A stretch of DNA of 8,872 nucleotides, taken from Chitinophagaceae bacterium (GTDB lineage: Bacteria > Bacteroidota > Bacteroidia > Chitinophagales > Chitinophagaceae). The stretch is from assembly GCA_947463755.1 (NCBI GenBank), contig CANHUK010000040.1, positions 1 through 8,872 of the forward strand. Direction: 5' to 3'. Positions within the stretch are counted from its first letter, which is position 1. Each line of letters starts with the position of its first letter. This document shows positions 1-7,754 of this stretch, one piece after another. A program made the translations under genes and the position numbers. The notes beneath the pieces were generated by a model. The model saw only the letters and a program-made list of their open reading frames with translations. It had not been told where the DNA came from and ran no database searches.

Positions 1-1
1 T

Positions 2-253
2 AAGGAAGATAACCTGGTGGTGGTGAAAAGTCCGATGATCGGCACCTTCTACCGCCGTCCCGGTCCCGATAAGCCGATCTTTGTGGAAGTAGGTGATGAA
101 GTGAGCGTAGGCAAGGTCCTCTGCATCATTGAAGCGATGAAATTGTTCAATGAGATCGAGAGTGAAGTGGCCGGACGGGTCGTGAAGATCCTGGTGGATG
201 ACTCTTCGCCGGTGGAATACGATCAGCCCCTGTTCCTGGTGGATCCTTCCTAA
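2..253 (+). CDS. accB: Biotin carboxyl carrier protein of acetyl-CoA carboxylase, 3' part
   Basis: Only the last 83 codons are present; the frame is open to the left edge, so the gene starts outside the window. This part is the biotinyl (lipoyl-like) domain. Seen: an SPMIGTFYR segment typical of the start of the BCCP domain, then the biotinylation motif EAMKL, with the acceptor lysine codon at 140-142, followed by [10 protein letters not shown]. Known for the family: AccB carries biotin that AccC carboxylates, and the carboxyltransferase then passes the carboxyl group to acetyl-CoA to give malonyl-CoA in the cytoplasm. The residue after MKL is Phe, where Met is more common; this is a mild change. 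accC follows after a 74-base spacer, the usual accB-accC order, so co-transcription is likely. The missing N-terminal half should hold the Ala/Pro-rich linker. Confidence 0.96.
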   Translation, partial: KEDNLVVVKSPMIGTFYRRPGPDKPIFVEVGDEVSVGKVLCIIEAMKLFNEIESEVAGRVVKILVDDSSPVEYDQPLFLVDPS

Positions 254-327
254 GTGCGGGGACCACATGTCCGTGTTGTTCTCCATGCCGTTGCCGGCTC
301 CTGCCGGTTTCACTCAAGCTACGCTAC

Positions 328-1686
328 ATGACAAAAGACTCGAAGGTAAATTTCAAGAAGATATTGATCGCGAACCGGGGTGAGATCGCCCTGCGCGTGA
401 TCAGGACCTGCCGCGAGATGGGCATCAAGACCGTTGCGGTCTACTCCACTGCCGACAAGGACAGTCTCCATGTAAAATTCGCCGATGAGGCCGTGTGCAT
501 TGGTCGTCCGTCCAGCAGCGATTCTTATCTCAACATTCCGCACCTGATGGCGGCTGCCGAGATCACCAATGCAGATGGTATCCATCCAGGCTACGGATTC
601 CTTGCCGAGAACGCCAGATTCTCAGAGATCTGCGGAGAATCAGGTATCAAGTTCATCGGCCCTACACCCGACCAGATCCGTGCCATGGGTGATAAGATCA
701 CCGCCAAGGAAACCATGATACGCGCCGGTGTGCCGGTCGTGCCGGGCAGCGGCGGATTGCTCTCCAGCATCGATGAAGCGAAGGGACTGGCCAAAGAGAT
801 CGGCTATCCGGTCATCCTCAAGGCCACTGCCGGCGGCGGCGGTAAAGGGATGCGGGTGGTATGGGAAGAATCAGAGCTCGAACGTGCCTACGATACGGCC
901 AAGGCCGAAGCAGGCGCTTCCTTTAAGAATGATGGCATCTACATGGAGAAGTTCGTGGAGGAGCCCCGTCATATCGAGATCCAGGTGGCAGGCGACCGCT
1001 ACGGAACAGTGTGCCACCTCTCAGAACGTGACTGTTCCATCCAGCGCCGCCACCAAAAACTGGTAGAGGAATCTCCCTCTCCCTTCATGACCGATGATCT
1101 ACGCGAAAGAATGGGGGCCGCCGCCGTAAAGGCCGCTCAAGCCATCAATTATGAGAGTGTCGGCACCATAGAATTCCTGGTCGATAAGCACCGGAACTTC
1201 TACTTCATGGAAATGAACACCCGCATTCAGGTCGAACATTGTGTGACAGAGGAAGTAACCAATTTCGACCTGATCAAAGAACAGATCAAGATCGCTTCCG
1301 GCGAGTCCATCTCCGGCCAGAACTATTTCCCGACGATGCACGCCATCGAATGCCGGATCAATGCGGAAGACCCATATCATGATTTCCGTCCGAGTCCCGG
1401 CAGGATCTCCGTCCTGCACACACCGGGCGGCCATGGTATCCGGGTGGATTCTCATGTTTACGCAGGATACACCATTCCTCCTTTCTATGATTCGATGATC
1501 GCCAAGATCATTGCCGTGGCCCGTACCCGCGACGAAGCCATCAACACCATGAGCCGTGCCCTTTCTGAGTATGTGATCGAAGGGGTAAAAACGACCATCC
1601 CCTTCCATCAGCAGTTGATGAAGAACGAGGATTTCCGAAATGGCAATTTCACAACCAAATTCATGGATTCCTTCAAGATGGTCTGA
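328..1686 (+). CDS. accC: Acetyl-CoA carboxylase biotin carboxylase subunit
   Basis: A complete 452-residue protein of normal AccC length (about 450). It carboxylates the biotin on AccB using ATP and bicarbonate. Domains in order: N-terminal carbamoyl-phosphate-synthase-like domain from [14 protein letters not shown] (residues 10-23); ATP-grasp domain with the glycine-rich loop AGGGGKGM (168-175); C-terminal biotin carboxylase domain with [10 protein letters not shown] (340-349). Residues matching the known E. coli active site by motif are K123, K165, H215, K244, E282, E295, R299 and R343. The motif MNTRIQVEH is followed by Cys305, where Pro is usual. The ATG at 328 puts a short tail before the conserved KKILIANRG. 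No clear Shine-Dalgarno sequence is seen, which is common in Bacteroidota. A terminator follows 42 bases after the stop codon. Confidence 0.97.
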   Translation: MTKDSKVNFKKILIANRGEIALRVIRTCREMGIKTVAVYSTADKDSLHVKFADEAVCIGRPSSSDSYLNIPHLMAAAEITNADGIHPGYGFLAENARFSEICGESGIKFIGPTPDQIRAMGDKITAKETMIRAGVPVVPGSGGLLSSIDEAKGLAKEIGYPVILKATAGGGGKGMRVVWEESELERAYDTAKAEAGASFKNDGIYMEKFVEEPRHIEIQVAGDRYGTVCHLSERDCSIQRRHQKLVEESPSPFMTDDLRERMGAAAVKAAQAINYESVGTIEFLVDKHRNFYFMEMNTRIQVEHCVTEEVTNFDLIKEQIKIASGESISGQNYFPTMHAIECRINAEDPYHDFRPSPGRISVLHTPGGHGIRVDSHVYAGYTIPPFYDSMIAKIIAVARTRDEAINTMSRALSEYVIEGVKTTIPFHQQLMKNEDFRNGNFTTKFMDSFKMV

Positions 1687-1728
1687 TCATCCCGCCGAGG
1701 TTATTGTCGATAAAATAAATATGAATGG

Positions 1729-1758
1729 ATCCCGCACACTCCCGTGCGGGATTTTTTT
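1729..1758 (+). terminator. Intrinsic terminator of accBC
   Basis: A perfect 9-bp stem, ATCCCGCAC (1729-1737) with GTGCGGGAT (1744-1752), encloses a 6-base loop and runs directly into seven T residues (1752-1758). It lies just downstream of the accC stop on the same strand, so it should end the accB-accC transcript. Confidence 0.9.
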
Positions 1759-1795
1759 GTTCCGAAAGGTGGGTTCGATCCGGAAAGCTGTACAT

Positions 1796-1831
1796 AAAAA
1801 GAACCCGCAAGGCAGGGCCTGTGCGGGTTCT
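1796..1831 (-). terminator. Intrinsic terminator of glnA
   Basis: The 10-bp stem AGAACCCGCA (1800-1809) pairs with TGCGGGTTCT (1822-1831). An inner AGGC/GCCT stem (1810-1813 with 1817-1820) continues it past one bulged G. Read on the minus strand, the hairpin is followed at once by five T residues (plus-strand A at 1796-1800), as expected for a terminator of glnA, whose stop lies 45 bases away. On the plus strand a T6 run (1842-1847) comes about ten bases after the stem, so weaker action in that direction is possible. Confidence 0.85.
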
Positions 1832-1876
1832 GAGCGAATGCTTTTTTGAGTTGCATCCGCATGAATATTGGTACGA

Positions 1877-4075
1877 TCAGCGGAGGAACAACAGTTCGCG
1901 ATATTTCGGAAGTTCCCATTCAGAGTCGTCCACCAAAAGCTCGAGCTTGTCGACATGGTAGCGGATCTCATCGAAGTAGGGCTTCACCTGGTCGCAGTAA
2001 GCGATGGCTTTCTCGCGGGTGTCAGACAGGGCGTTGGCGGTCTTCCGGGCTTCTGTCATTTCACCGGCCAGTGACTGGACCTTGTTGATATGTTCGGAGA
2101 TCTGCTCGAGCACGCTCAGCTGAACGGCATATGAAGAAGCAGGCAGGCCGAGATCTTTCAGACCCTTGATGTTGGAGATCAGCACATTCTGGTAGCGGAT
2201 GGCTGCCGGGAGGATGTGGTTGCCTGCCAGGTCTCCGATCACACGGCCTTCGATCTGAACGGTTTTAAGATATTTTTCCAGTTCGATCTCATGGCGGGCT
2301 TCGAGTTCGCTGTGTGAGTAGACGTTATGCTTCTCGAACAGATGCTTGGCTTTCTCCGTCACCATCGGATCGAGAGCTACCGGCGTGGTCTTCAGGTTGG
2401 GAAGTCCGCGGCGGGCGGCTTCCTGCTGCCATTCTTCGCTGTAACCATCACCTTCGAACAGCACTTTTTTGCTGTCCTTGATGTACTGCTTGATCACCTG
2501 CATGATGGCCACTTCCTTCTTGTCACCCTTCTCGATATGGGCATCAACTTCCTTCTTGAAGTTGGACAGGGTTTCTGACATGATGGTGTTCAGGATCGTC
2601 ATCCCGTTGGCACAATTCGCGGAGGAGCCTACAGCGCGGAACTCGAACTTGTTACCGGTGAAGGCGAATGGTGAGGTACGGTTGCGGTCAGTGTTGTCCA
2701 GCAGCAGTTCCGGAATGCTCTTGTGGATGTCCAGCTTGAGCATCACTTCATCCTGCTCATCGAACTTATCGCCTACGCGGCTTTCGATCTCGTTCAACAC
2801 CTTGGAGAGGTAGTGACCGATGTAGGCGGAGATGATAGCTGGAGGGGCTTCGTTGGCACCGAGGCGGTGATCGTTGCCGGCGGAGGCAATGGCAGCGCGC
2901 ATCAGATCAGCATGGTCATGGACTGCCTTGATCGTATTGACGAAGAAGGCGAGGAACATCAGGTTGGTCTTCGGGGTGCGGCCCGGAGCCAGCAGGTTGA
3001 CGCCGGTATCCGTGGCCATGCTCCAGTTGTTGTGCTTGCCGCTACCGTTGATGCCGGCGAAGGGCTTCTCGTGCATGAGCACTTTCAACTTGTGACGCTT
3101 GGCGACCCGGTTCATGATGTCCATGAGCAGGGTGTTATGGTCAACGGCGAGGTTCAGTTCTTCGAAGATGGGAGCGCACTCGAACTGGGCGGGAGCCACC
3201 TCATTGTGACGAGTACGGAGAGGAATGCCCAGGCGATAGGCTTCATATTCGAAATCGCGCATGAAAGCGTAAACACGCTCAGGGATGGCGCCAAAGTAAT
3301 GGTCTTCCATCTGCTGGCCCTTGGCCGGCGTGTGTCCGAAGACCGTGCGACCCGTCATGACGATGTCCGGACGGGCATTGGCCAGTCCCTCATCAACAAC
3401 GAAGTATTCCTGCTCCCATCCGAGGGTGGCAAATACTTTGCTCACATTCCGGTCAAAATAATGACATACGTCAACAGCGGCTTTGTTCAGCGCCTCGATG
3501 GATTTCAGCAAAGGCGCTTTGTAGTCGAGTGCTTCTCCCGTGTACGAGACAAATATGGTGGGAATGCAGAGCGTCATGCCCTGCCCGATATGCATGATGA
3601 ATGCCGGGGAAGTCGGATCCCAGGCAGTGTAGCCACGGGCTTCAAAAGTCGCGCGAAGACCTCCGCTCGGGAACGAGGAAGCATCCGGTTCCTGCTGTAC
3701 CAGTGCGTCAGCATCAAACACCTCCAACGGAGTGCCGTCGCTTTTCAGCGTAAAGAAAGAATCATGCTTTTCGGCGGATGTACCCGTCAGCGGCTGGAAC
3801 CAGTGCGTATAGTGCGTGACTCCTTTCGTCTCCGCCCACTGGCGCATGCCCGCAGCGATCTGTGCCGCCATATTCCTGTCGATCTTGTGGCCGGTCTTTA
3901 TGGACCCCAACAGGCTCTTGTAAGCTTCATCACTCAGGAAATCTCTGGCCGTCTTCAGGGTGAAGACATGCTCGCCGAACTGGGAAGTCACCTTCCCGAC
4001 ACCGTCGACACTGACGTCGTGGTTACCGGACGTCAGGTTGTCAATGGCCTTGAAACGTAAGGATTGCATAGTCAT
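1877..4075 (-). CDS. glnA: Glutamine synthetase type III
   Basis: A 732-residue protein that makes glutamine from glutamate, ammonia and ATP. Its length and sequence fit the type III family (GlnN, about 730 residues), well beyond the 440-470 of type I. Order: type III N-terminal region with GVTHYTHWFQPL (residues 86-97); catalytic core with GWEQEYFVVD (219-228, metal-binding Glu), HNEVAPAQFE (290-299) and the ATP-site motif NGSGKHNNWS (343-352); then DRNRTSPFAFTGNKFEFR (463-480); then a helical C-terminal extension ending in WELPKYRELLF. The frame remains open to an ATG at 4111, but the chosen ATG at 4075 (or 4069, two codons later) puts the conserved LRFKAI segment near the N-terminus, as in relatives. 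No nearby PII gene is seen. The gene is convergent with accC and divergent from purL. Known for the family: double-ring dodecamers. Confidence 0.96.
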   Translation of the reverse strand: MTMQSLRFKAIDNLTSGNHDVSVDGVGKVTSQFGEHVFTLKTARDFLSDEAYKSLLGSIKTGHKIDRNMAAQIAAGMRQWAETKGVTHYTHWFQPLTGTSAEKHDSFFTLKSDGTPLEVFDADALVQQEPDASSFPSGGLRATFEARGYTAWDPTSPAFIMHIGQGMTLCIPTIFVSYTGEALDYKAPLLKSIEALNKAAVDVCHYFDRNVSKVFATLGWEQEYFVVDEGLANARPDIVMTGRTVFGHTPAKGQQMEDHYFGAIPERVYAFMRDFEYEAYRLGIPLRTRHNEVAPAQFECAPIFEELNLAVDHNTLLMDIMNRVAKRHKLKVLMHEKPFAGINGSGKHNNWSMATDTGVNLLAPGRTPKTNLMFLAFFVNTIKAVHDHADLMRAAIASAGNDHRLGANEAPPAIISAYIGHYLSKVLNEIESRVGDKFDEQDEVMLKLDIHKSIPELLLDNTDRNRTSPFAFTGNKFEFRAVGSSANCANGMTILNTIMSETLSNFKKEVDAHIEKGDKKEVAIMQVIKQYIKDSKKVLFEGDGYSEEWQQEAARRGLPNLKTTPVALDPMVTEKAKHLFEKHNVYSHSELEARHEIELEKYLKTVQIEGRVIGDLAGNHILPAAIRYQNVLISNIKGLKDLGLPASSYAVQLSVLEQISEHINKVQSLAGEMTEARKTANALSDTREKAIAYCDQVKPYFDEIRYHVDKLELLVDDSEWELPKYRELLFLR

Positions 4076-4265
4076 GTGTTTTGTGGTACAAAATTCCGTC
4101 TTTTTTTGCAAAAAGCATAATTATTTTCCGATCGGTGGATAAAATTGGGGATATCTGTTACGGAAATACTGTCAAATATTTATTTCTGCTCAGAGATTCG
4201 ATAATTTTCCATGAAATAAATAACATTAAAAAAAATCATAATAAATTCTTTTTCAGATCCTCCGA
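4076..4265. other. A+T-rich divergent spacer next to glnA
   Basis: This stretch has no credible gene and is much richer in A+T than the flanking coding DNA. It must hold the glnA promoter, but I cannot place it firmly. Reading the minus strand, GAATTTTG (plus 4089-4096) matches the Bacteroidota -7 box TAnnTTTG at all but its first base and would put the transcript start close to the ATG at 4075, but no -33 element sits at normal spacing. A perfect 10-bp inverted repeat, TATTTATTTC (4177-4186) and GAAATAAATA (4213-4222), has a 26-base spacer. It could be an operator or chance pairing in A+T-rich DNA. Confidence 0.6.
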
Positions 4266-4400
4266 ATCCAACCCTTGGAGGGTCCCCCAACCCTTGGAGG
4301 GTCCCCCAACTCTTGGAGGGTCCCCCAACTCTTGGAGAGTCCCCAACTCTTGGAGAGTCCCCAACTCTTGGAGAGTACCCCCACCCTTGGAGGGTTGGAT
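4266..4400. repeat. Tandem array of seven 18-19 bp palindromic units
   Basis: Seven units follow each other, with cores at 4271-4283, 4290-4302, 4309-4321, 4328-4340, 4346-4358, 4364-4376 and 4383-4395. Each core is a 5-base arm, TGG, and the complementary arm. Cores are separated by a C-rich spacer (CCCCCA, CCCCA or ACCCCC). Units 1, 2 and 7 have arms ACCCT/AGGGT; units 4, 5 and 6 have ACTCT/AGAGT; unit 3 has ACTCT/AGGGT, which still pairs in plus-strand RNA through one U-G wobble. The array is bounded by a perfect 10-bp inverted repeat, ATCCAACCCT (4266-4275) and AGGGTTGGAT (4391-4400). It ends 89 bases before purL and 190 bases from the glnA start. The spacing, and the lack of unique spacers between units, rule out a CRISPR. 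The function is unknown to me. Confidence 0.93.
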
Positions 4401-4465
4401 CGAGGATCAATCGGCAGCTATGATAAATATTGGATCTCGCGGAACCGATCTTCGGGTCCTCATAT

Positions 4466-4473
4466 TACCTTTG
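4466..4473 (+). promoter_or_regulatory. Candidate Bacteroidota -7 box for purL
   Basis: TACCTTTG is a perfect match to the Bacteroidota -7 consensus TAnnTTTG. It would start transcription near 4480, about ten bases before the purL ATG at 4490, and so favours that start over the in-frame ATG at 4430. No TTTG-like -33 element is seen at the usual distance, so this rests on one box. The adjoining start region (TTTTTTGTAC before ATG) is A+T-rich with no Shine-Dalgarno sequence, as is usual in the phylum. Confidence 0.4.
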
Positions 4474-4489
4474 CCCATATTTTTTGTAC

Positions 4490-6712
4490 ATGGAGACCAC
4501 GACCGTAGAGACGGCCCAGCAGTTGAGACTTACTCCGGATGAGTTCGAACAGATTTGCCGGATCCTGGGCAGGACGCCGAATTTCGCAGAATTGGCGGCT
4601 TATTCCGTCATGTGGAGCGAGCATTGCAGCTATAAGAATTCCATTCGTTGGCTCAAGACCCTGCCCCGGGACGGAAGCAAGCTGTTGGTGAAAGCGGGAG
4701 AGGAGAACGCAGGTCTGGCCGACATCGGAGATGGACTGGGCGTCGTTTTCAAGATCGAATCACACAATCATCCGTCTGCCATCGAGCCGTTCCAGGGGGC
4801 GGCCACGGGTGTCGGAGGTATTCACAGGGATATCTTCACGATGGGGGCGCGTCCCATCGCCGCGTTGAACTCACTGCGCTTCGGGGACCTCAAGGACGCC
4901 AAGACACAGCACCTCGTCAGTGGCGTAGTGCATGGCATCGGTCACTACGGCAACTGTTTCGGTGTGCCAACCGTTGGCGGAGAAGTTTATTTCGAATCAT
5001 GCTACCATACCAACCCGCTCGTCAACGCCATGAGCGTTGGCATCGTGGAAGTGGGTAAAACCATCAGCGCCACTGCCGAAGGGAAGGGGAATCCGGTGTT
5101 CATCGTGGGCTCCGCCACCGGTAAGGACGGGATTGGCGGCGCTTCCTTTGCATCAGGCGATATCACGGCAGATAGTGCTCAGGATCTTCCCGCCGTTCAG
5201 GTCGGAGATCCCTTCCAGGAGAAAAAACTCCTGGAAGCCTGCCTGGAGGTCATTCCCACAGGTGCCCTCGTCGGCATGCAGGACATGGGTGCGGCCGGCA
5301 TCATCTGCTCCACCGCCGAAACCAGCGCCAAAGGCGCAGTAGGCATGCGCATCGATCTCGACAAAGTACCGAAGCGTCAGCAAAATATGAAAGCCTGGGA
5401 ACTGCTGCTGAGTGAAAGCCAGGAACGCATGCTGATGATCGTGAAGAAAGGCCGCGAGGCAGAAGTGCAGCAGATCTTCGACAAGTGGGACTTGCCCTGC
5501 TCGGAGATCGGGGAAGTGACCGACGATGGCATGCTGAGATTCTTCATGAACGGAATGGAAGAAGCCGTGCTCCCTGCTGAGAGCCTTGTTTTGGGTGGCG
5601 GAGCCCCCGTTTATGAGAGAGCATACCGTGAACCAGCATACATGGAAAAGATCAGGGCTTTCTCCGCGGAGCACGTCTCCGTCCCCGAAGATCTGCGGGC
5701 CGTGGCAGAAGCACTCGTTGTGATTCCCAACATCGCCAGCAAACGTTGGATCTATCACCAGTACGACAGCATGGTCGGTACGGCCAACACCTCCACCAAC
5801 GCGCCCACTGACGCACCCATCGTATGGATCAAGGGCACCCGCAAAGCCCTGGCCATGACCACCGACTGCAACAGCCGGTACGTGTACGCCGACCCCCGCG
5901 TTGGCTGCATGATCGCCGTCAGCGAAGCCGCCAGAAACATCGTCTGCAGCGGAGGCCAGCCGCTCGGGGTTACCAACTGCCTCAACTTCGGCAACCCCTA
6001 CGACCCTGAGGTCTACTACCAGTTCGTGCATGCGATCAAGGGTATGGGAGAGGCCTGCCTGGCCTTCGATACCCCGGTCACCGGCGGAAACGTGAGTTTC
6101 TACAACCAACATCCCGAGGGCGCCGTATATCCGACACCTACCATTGGTATGGTGGGCCTGCTTGAAGACCTCGATGAGCGGATGACCCTCAATTTCAAAG
6201 CCGCTGGCCACGTGATCTGTCTCCTGGGAGCCGTTACGGATGATATCGCATCCTCGGAATATGTTCACAAATATCACGGCATAGAATACTCTCCAGCCCC
6301 CCATTTCGATCTCGCGGAGGAAGTCGGCCTGCAGCACACCGTTGCCCGGCTGATCCGCGACAAGATGATCTCTTCCGCCCACGACGTGAGTGAAGGAGGT
6401 CTGTTCACCACCCTCCTCGAAAGCGCCATGACCGGCGGATTCGGATTTGATGTGGCAGTCGATCTGCCCGTCAGAAAGGACGCCTGCTGGTTCGGTGAAT
6501 CCCAAAGCCGTGTGGTCGTGAGCCTGCCGGCAGAGGCCTACGCTGCGCTTGCTGATGCTGTGGCCTCCACCGGAACCCCGTTGCTGAAGATCGGAACCGT
6601 CACCGACGGAGGCATCCGGGTCGACGGGGCCGAATGGGGACAGGTCGAAGAATGGAAAAATAGATATGATACGGCCATAGAGGCCCATCTTCATGGATAT
6701 CAATCAGAATAA
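4490..6712 (+). CDS. purL: Phosphoribosylformylglycinamidine synthase subunit PurL (small type)
   Basis: A 740-residue protein, matching the small PurL of Bacillus type (about 740) and not the single-chain form of roughly 1,300 residues. It turns FGAR into FGAM with ATP, using ammonia delivered by a separate glutaminase PurQ with the help of PurS; neither gene is in the window. Motifs: MWSEHCSYKNS (residues 41-51), FKIESHNHPSAIEP (87-100) with family active-site histidines, FQGAATGVGG (101-110), MQDMGAAG (263-270), SESQERM (308-314), and AHDVSEGG (630-637) in the second half of the duplicated fold. The reading frame extends upstream to an ATG at 4430, but those 20 residues are not family-like; METTTVETAQQLRLTPDEF at 4490 fits the known N-terminus. 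hldD begins 3 bases after the stop codon. Confidence 0.96.
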   Translation: METTTVETAQQLRLTPDEFEQICRILGRTPNFAELAAYSVMWSEHCSYKNSIRWLKTLPRDGSKLLVKAGEENAGLADIGDGLGVVFKIESHNHPSAIEPFQGAATGVGGIHRDIFTMGARPIAALNSLRFGDLKDAKTQHLVSGVVHGIGHYGNCFGVPTVGGEVYFESCYHTNPLVNAMSVGIVEVGKTISATAEGKGNPVFIVGSATGKDGIGGASFASGDITADSAQDLPAVQVGDPFQEKKLLEACLEVIPTGALVGMQDMGAAGIICSTAETSAKGAVGMRIDLDKVPKRQQNMKAWELLLSESQERMLMIVKKGREAEVQQIFDKWDLPCSEIGEVTDDGMLRFFMNGMEEAVLPAESLVLGGGAPVYERAYREPAYMEKIRAFSAEHVSVPEDLRAVAEALVVIPNIASKRWIYHQYDSMVGTANTSTNAPTDAPIVWIKGTRKALAMTTDCNSRYVYADPRVGCMIAVSEAARNIVCSGGQPLGVTNCLNFGNPYDPEVYYQFVHAIKGMGEACLAFDTPVTGGNVSFYNQHPEGAVYPTPTIGMVGLLEDLDERMTLNFKAAGHVICLLGAVTDDIASSEYVHKYHGIEYSPAPHFDLAEEVGLQHTVARLIRDKMISSAHDVSEGGLFTTLLESAMTGGFGFDVAVDLPVRKDACWFGESQSRVVVSLPAEAYAALADAVASTGTPLLKIGTVTDGGIRVDGAEWGQVEEWKNRYDTAIEAHLHGYQSE

Positions 6713-6715
6713 ACC

Positions 6716-7738
6716 ATGCAAACACCCGGCGTCGCCATACGTTCCACAAACCGATCCGTTGAGGACGGAAAGTGCATCGTAGTCACGGGTGCAGCAGGAT
6801 TCATCGGCAGTTGTCTGGTCCGACTGCTGAATGATGGTGGTGCCGAAAACCTGATCCTCGTTGATGACTTCTCGCGGTCAGACAAGGATCCGAACCTAGA
6901 AGGCAAGAAATTCCGGACGAAGATCCATCGGGATGATTTCTTCAGTTGGTCGCAAGGACAATCCTCCGGGATCGAAGCCTGTTACCATTTGGGGGCCAGA
7001 ACCGATACTACAGAGTTCGATTATTCTGTGCACCAACGATTGAATGTGGATTATTCCAAGCGGATCTGGGAATGGTGCACGAGGGACGGTATCCCCCTGG
7101 TATACGCATCATCTGCCGCCACTTACGGAGACGGAGCATTGGGCTATTCTGACGCCCATGACCTGCCCGAAAAGCTGCAGCCGCTCAACCCATACGGCGT
7201 CTCAAAGAACGAATTCGACAAGTGGGCGCTGACCCAGGACAAAACACCGCCTCATTGGTACGGGCTCAAATTCTTTAATGTATACGGCCCCAACGAGTAC
7301 CACAAAAGCAGGATGGCCAGCGTGATCTTTCATGCCTTCAACCAGATCCGTGCCCGCGGATTCGTGAATCTGTTCAGATCGCACCGCCCCGATTTCAGGG
7401 ATGGACAGCAACTCAGGGATTTTATCCATGTCTCCGACGTGACGGCCGTCTGTCAGTGGCTGATGAGTGCACTGCCTGCTTCCGGACTATACAATCTCGG
7501 TACGGGCCGCGCCCGCAGTTTCGAAGACCTGGCCCGGGCAACCTTCGCCGGCCTCGATCTGGCACCGGATATCAGATACATCGATATGCCGGAGGATATC
7601 CGTGACAAATACCAGTATTTCACAGAGGCAGACATGAGTAAACTGCGGAAGGCCGGATACGACCTGCCGTTCCTTTCTCTGGAGGATGGGGTGGAAGATT
7701 ATGTAAGAAACTACCTGGCCCGCGGTACATATTATTGA
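6716..7738 (+). CDS. hldD: ADP-L-glycero-D-manno-heptose 6-epimerase
   Basis: A 340-residue extended short-chain dehydrogenase/epimerase. HldD converts ADP-D-glycero-D-manno-heptose to the L-glycero form, the donor for heptose in the lipopolysaccharide core and other glycans. Seen: NAD(P)-binding loop VTGAAGFIG (residues 23-31), YASSAATYG (130-138), catalytic YGVSK (Y160, K164), FFNVYGPNEYHKSRMAS (186-202) holding the HldD-specific HK..MAS element with K197, RDFIHVSDV (234-242), YNLGTGRARSF (259-269) and YQYFTEADMSKLRKAGYD near the end. These HldD-type motifs separate it from GalE-like epimerases. It has about 19 more N-terminal residues than E. coli HldD; no later start codon lies in frame before the VTG motif, so the ATG at 6716 is kept. 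The 3-base gap from purL implies co-transcription. Confidence 0.92.
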   Translation: MQTPGVAIRSTNRSVEDGKCIVVTGAAGFIGSCLVRLLNDGGAENLILVDDFSRSDKDPNLEGKKFRTKIHRDDFFSWSQGQSSGIEACYHLGARTDTTEFDYSVHQRLNVDYSKRIWEWCTRDGIPLVYASSAATYGDGALGYSDAHDLPEKLQPLNPYGVSKNEFDKWALTQDKTPPHWYGLKFFNVYGPNEYHKSRMASVIFHAFNQIRARGFVNLFRSHRPDFRDGQQLRDFIHVSDVTAVCQWLMSALPASGLYNLGTGRARSFEDLARATFAGLDLAPDIRYIDMPEDIRDKYQYFTEADMSKLRKAGYDLPFLSLEDGVEDYVRNYLARGTYY

Positions 7739-7754
7739 CAACTTCCGGAAGATC

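Noticed and set aside
294..307. Small hairpin CCGGC-TCCT-GCCGG between accB and accC
   Set aside because: The stem is only 5 bp with no T-run after it, and such pairing is easy in GC-rich sequence; not strong enough to call a terminator or attenuator.
2723..4060. Long plus-strand reading frame (445 codons) opposite glnA
   Set aside because: It lies wholly inside the well-supported glutamine synthetase gene on the other strand and its translation shows no family features.
4266..4400. CRISPR-like array
   Set aside because: The repeats are only 18-19 bp and contiguous, with short C-rich linkers; there are no unique spacers and no cas genes nearby.
4430..4489. Upstream in-frame start for purL
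   Set aside because: The extra 20 residues do not resemble PurL N-termini, and the candidate -7 box lies inside this stretch, so the ATG at 4490 is better.
4081..4542. Reading frames translating the repeat array into repeated SWRVP or similar peptides
   Set aside because: The repetitive peptide comes only from the tandem DNA units; the frame runs into purL out of frame and has no start context.
5153..6703. Long minus-strand reading frame (516 codons) opposite purL
   Set aside because: It is a shadow of purL; the plus-strand product has all PurL motifs, while this one is rich in His, Gly and Asp with no recognisable domain.
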